A stretch of DNA of 7,208 nt from Fidelibacterota bacterium. GTDB lineage: Bacteria > Fidelibacterota > Fidelibacteria > Fidelibacterales > Fidelibacteraceae. This document shows positions 6,883 to 7,208 of this stretch, piece by piece; position 1 is the stretch's first letter, and each line of letters starts with the position of its first letter. Location: contig JAFGVT010000193.1 in the NCBI GenBank assembly GCA_016937825.1, positions 1 to 7,208 of the forward strand, in the 5' to 3' direction. The translations under genes and the position numbers were made by a program. Under the pieces are notes generated by a model that did not search any database, was not told the origin of the DNA, and was given only the letters and a program-made list of their open reading frames with translations.

Positions 6883-6898
6883 TGTGACAGGGGTCACA
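6883..6898. promoter_or_regulatory. CRP-like palindrome TGTGA-N6-TCACA
   Basis: The 16-bp sequence has perfect TGTGA and TCACA half-sites six bases apart, exactly the Escherichia coli CRP consensus core. Its centre (6890.5) lies about 58 bp upstream of the inferred start near 6832, close to the -61.5 position of class I CRP-activated promoters. It can also be read as a six-base stem with an AGGG loop, but no T-run follows in either direction, so a terminator is less likely. Which regulator binds, if any, is unknown. Confidence 0.45.
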
Positions 6899-6903
6899 TT
6901 TGA

Positions 6904-6939
6904 TTGAGATTGAGGTTGAGACTGAGATTGAGGTTGAGC
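6904..6939. repeat. Six-unit TTGAGR hexamer array
   Basis: On the plus strand the units are TTGAGA, TTGAGG, TTGAGA, CTGAGA, TTGAGG and TTGAGC. The array is also two 18-bp copies (6904-6921 and 6922-6939) that differ only at their first and last bases, which suggests a later duplication of a three-hexamer block. Read on the minus strand in frame it would encode alternating Leu-Asn/Leu-Ser. The reading frame containing it (6894-7091) overlaps the gltX end and looks spurious. Confidence 0.9.
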
Positions 6940-6943
6940 TCAG

Positions 6944-6969
6944 CGAAGTCCCGCACATTCGGAACTTCG
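6944..6969 (-). repeat. Hairpin downstream of gltX
   Basis: Arms at 6961-6969 and 6944-6952 form a nine-pair stem with an eight-base loop. In minus-strand RNA all nine positions pair, one as G-U; in plus-strand RNA that position becomes a C-A mismatch, so the structure favours the transcript running from gltX. No T-run follows, so it is not a standard intrinsic terminator. It could stabilise the gltX mRNA 3' end. Confidence 0.5.
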
Positions 6970-6984
6970 GGGATAAAAATATGT

Positions 6985-7000
6985 GTCGATGCGTCGATGT
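6985..7000. repeat. 8-bp tandem duplication GTCGATGY
   Basis: GTCGATGC at 6985-6992 is followed directly by GTCGATGT at 6993-7000, differing only in the last base. This is a short tandem repeat in the gltX downstream region with no recognised role. Confidence 0.7.
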
Positions 7001-7046
7001 GTATATACGTTGAAAACCGAAGGTTGAAGGATCGATAGGCTGAAAT

Positions 7047-7062
7047 TATCCTGTTATCCTGT
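7047..7062. repeat. 8-bp tandem duplication TATCCTGT over the gltX stop
   Basis: Two perfect copies of TATCCTGT lie at 7047-7054 and 7055-7062. The inferred gltX stop codon (7056-7054, TAA) sits at the junction, so one copy lies in the last codons of the gene and the other beyond it. Confidence 0.75.
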
Positions 7063-7208
7063 CTGGAAAGAAGAAGCGGTTTTTTCCGCAAATGCGATCA
7101 GTGCGGACAACCTCCGGCAGACCGTCGTTTTACCGAGAATGGCGCAGATTTCGAAAATACCGGGACTGACGCCGAAACCGGTAAGTGCCAGCCGCAGGGG
7201 ATGAATGA
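7054..7208 (-). CDS. gltX: Glutamyl-tRNA synthetase, C-terminal end only
   Basis: The frame is open from the window edge to TAA and gives about 50 residues, too short for automatic calling. It contains IHPLRLALTGFGVSPGIFEI and ILGKTTVCRRLSALIAF. This matches the C-terminus of the anticodon-binding domain of bacterial glutamyl-tRNA synthetases (typically PLR-ALTG-SPG-LLGKE-RL). The enzyme charges tRNA-Glu with glutamate in the cytoplasm. Only the last tenth of the gene is here, so the catalytic domain cannot be checked, and discrimination between GltX copies or a non-discriminating form is impossible. The last residues (SSFQTG) are encoded partly by the tandem repeat at 7047-7062. Confidence 0.88.
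   Translation of the reverse strand, partial: IHPLRLALTGFGVSPGIFEICAILGKTTVCRRLSALIAFAEKTASSFQTG

Noticed and set aside
6883..6898. Palindrome as a transcription terminator
   Set aside because: The stem is only six pairs and neither side is followed by a run of T; the spacing fits a CRP-type operator better.
6894..7091. 65-codon minus-strand frame ending in Leu-Asn repeats
   Set aside because: Its repeats are just the TTGAGR array translated, and it overlaps the gltX 3' end in another frame.

Overview
The window is a run of co-directional genes, all read from the minus strand. From high to low coordinates, which is the order of transcription, they are: the 3' end of a glutamyl-tRNA synthetase gene (gltX), a secreted protein with a C-terminal sorting domain, miaB, an unrecognised 297-residue protein, thiamine pyrophosphokinase, a sodium:solute symporter, and argG. 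The plus-strand reading frames are all mirror images of these genes.

The best taxonomic clue is the secreted protein. It ends in a domain with the PYPNPFNP motif typical of the Por/type IX (T9SS) sorting domain, which points to the Fibrobacteres-Chlorobi-Bacteroidetes (FCB) superphylum or an allied uncultured lineage such as Cloacimonadota or Marinimicrobia. I cannot place it more precisely from this sequence. Base composition looks balanced throughout and nothing suggests a mobile element or phage.

Region 7054-7208 is the gltX tail. Region 6820-7053 is intergenic and unusually structured. It holds an 8-bp tandem duplication across the gltX stop, a second 8-bp tandem duplication, a strong hairpin, a six-unit TTGAGR hexamer array, and a palindrome matching the CRP consensus (TGTGA-N6-TCACA). 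That palindrome lies upstream of a plausible promoter for the secreted-protein gene. Region 5713-6819 is that gene, followed by 151 bp with no clear signal.

Region 1376-5561 is a compact four-gene unit: miaB, 16 nt, the unknown protein, 17-nt overlap, thiamine pyrophosphokinase, 4-nt ATGA overlap, symporter. The last pair suggests thiamine salvage: the symporter would import thiamine or a precursor, and the kinase would convert thiamine to thiamine diphosphate. The unknown protein has a glycine-rich segment and layout reminiscent of GNAT acyltransferases, but I cannot name it.

Region 1209-1375 holds a plausible argG promoter and an 8-bp inverted repeat that spans the -10 and reaches the ribosome binding site. 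The window ends in argG, whose stop codon is entered by a four-copy CAGTGCT heptamer array at the window edge.

Most of the window is ordinary housekeeping sequence. The points most worth following are the unknown protein, the candidate thiamine transporter, the CRP-like site and the recurrent short tandem repeats at gene ends.
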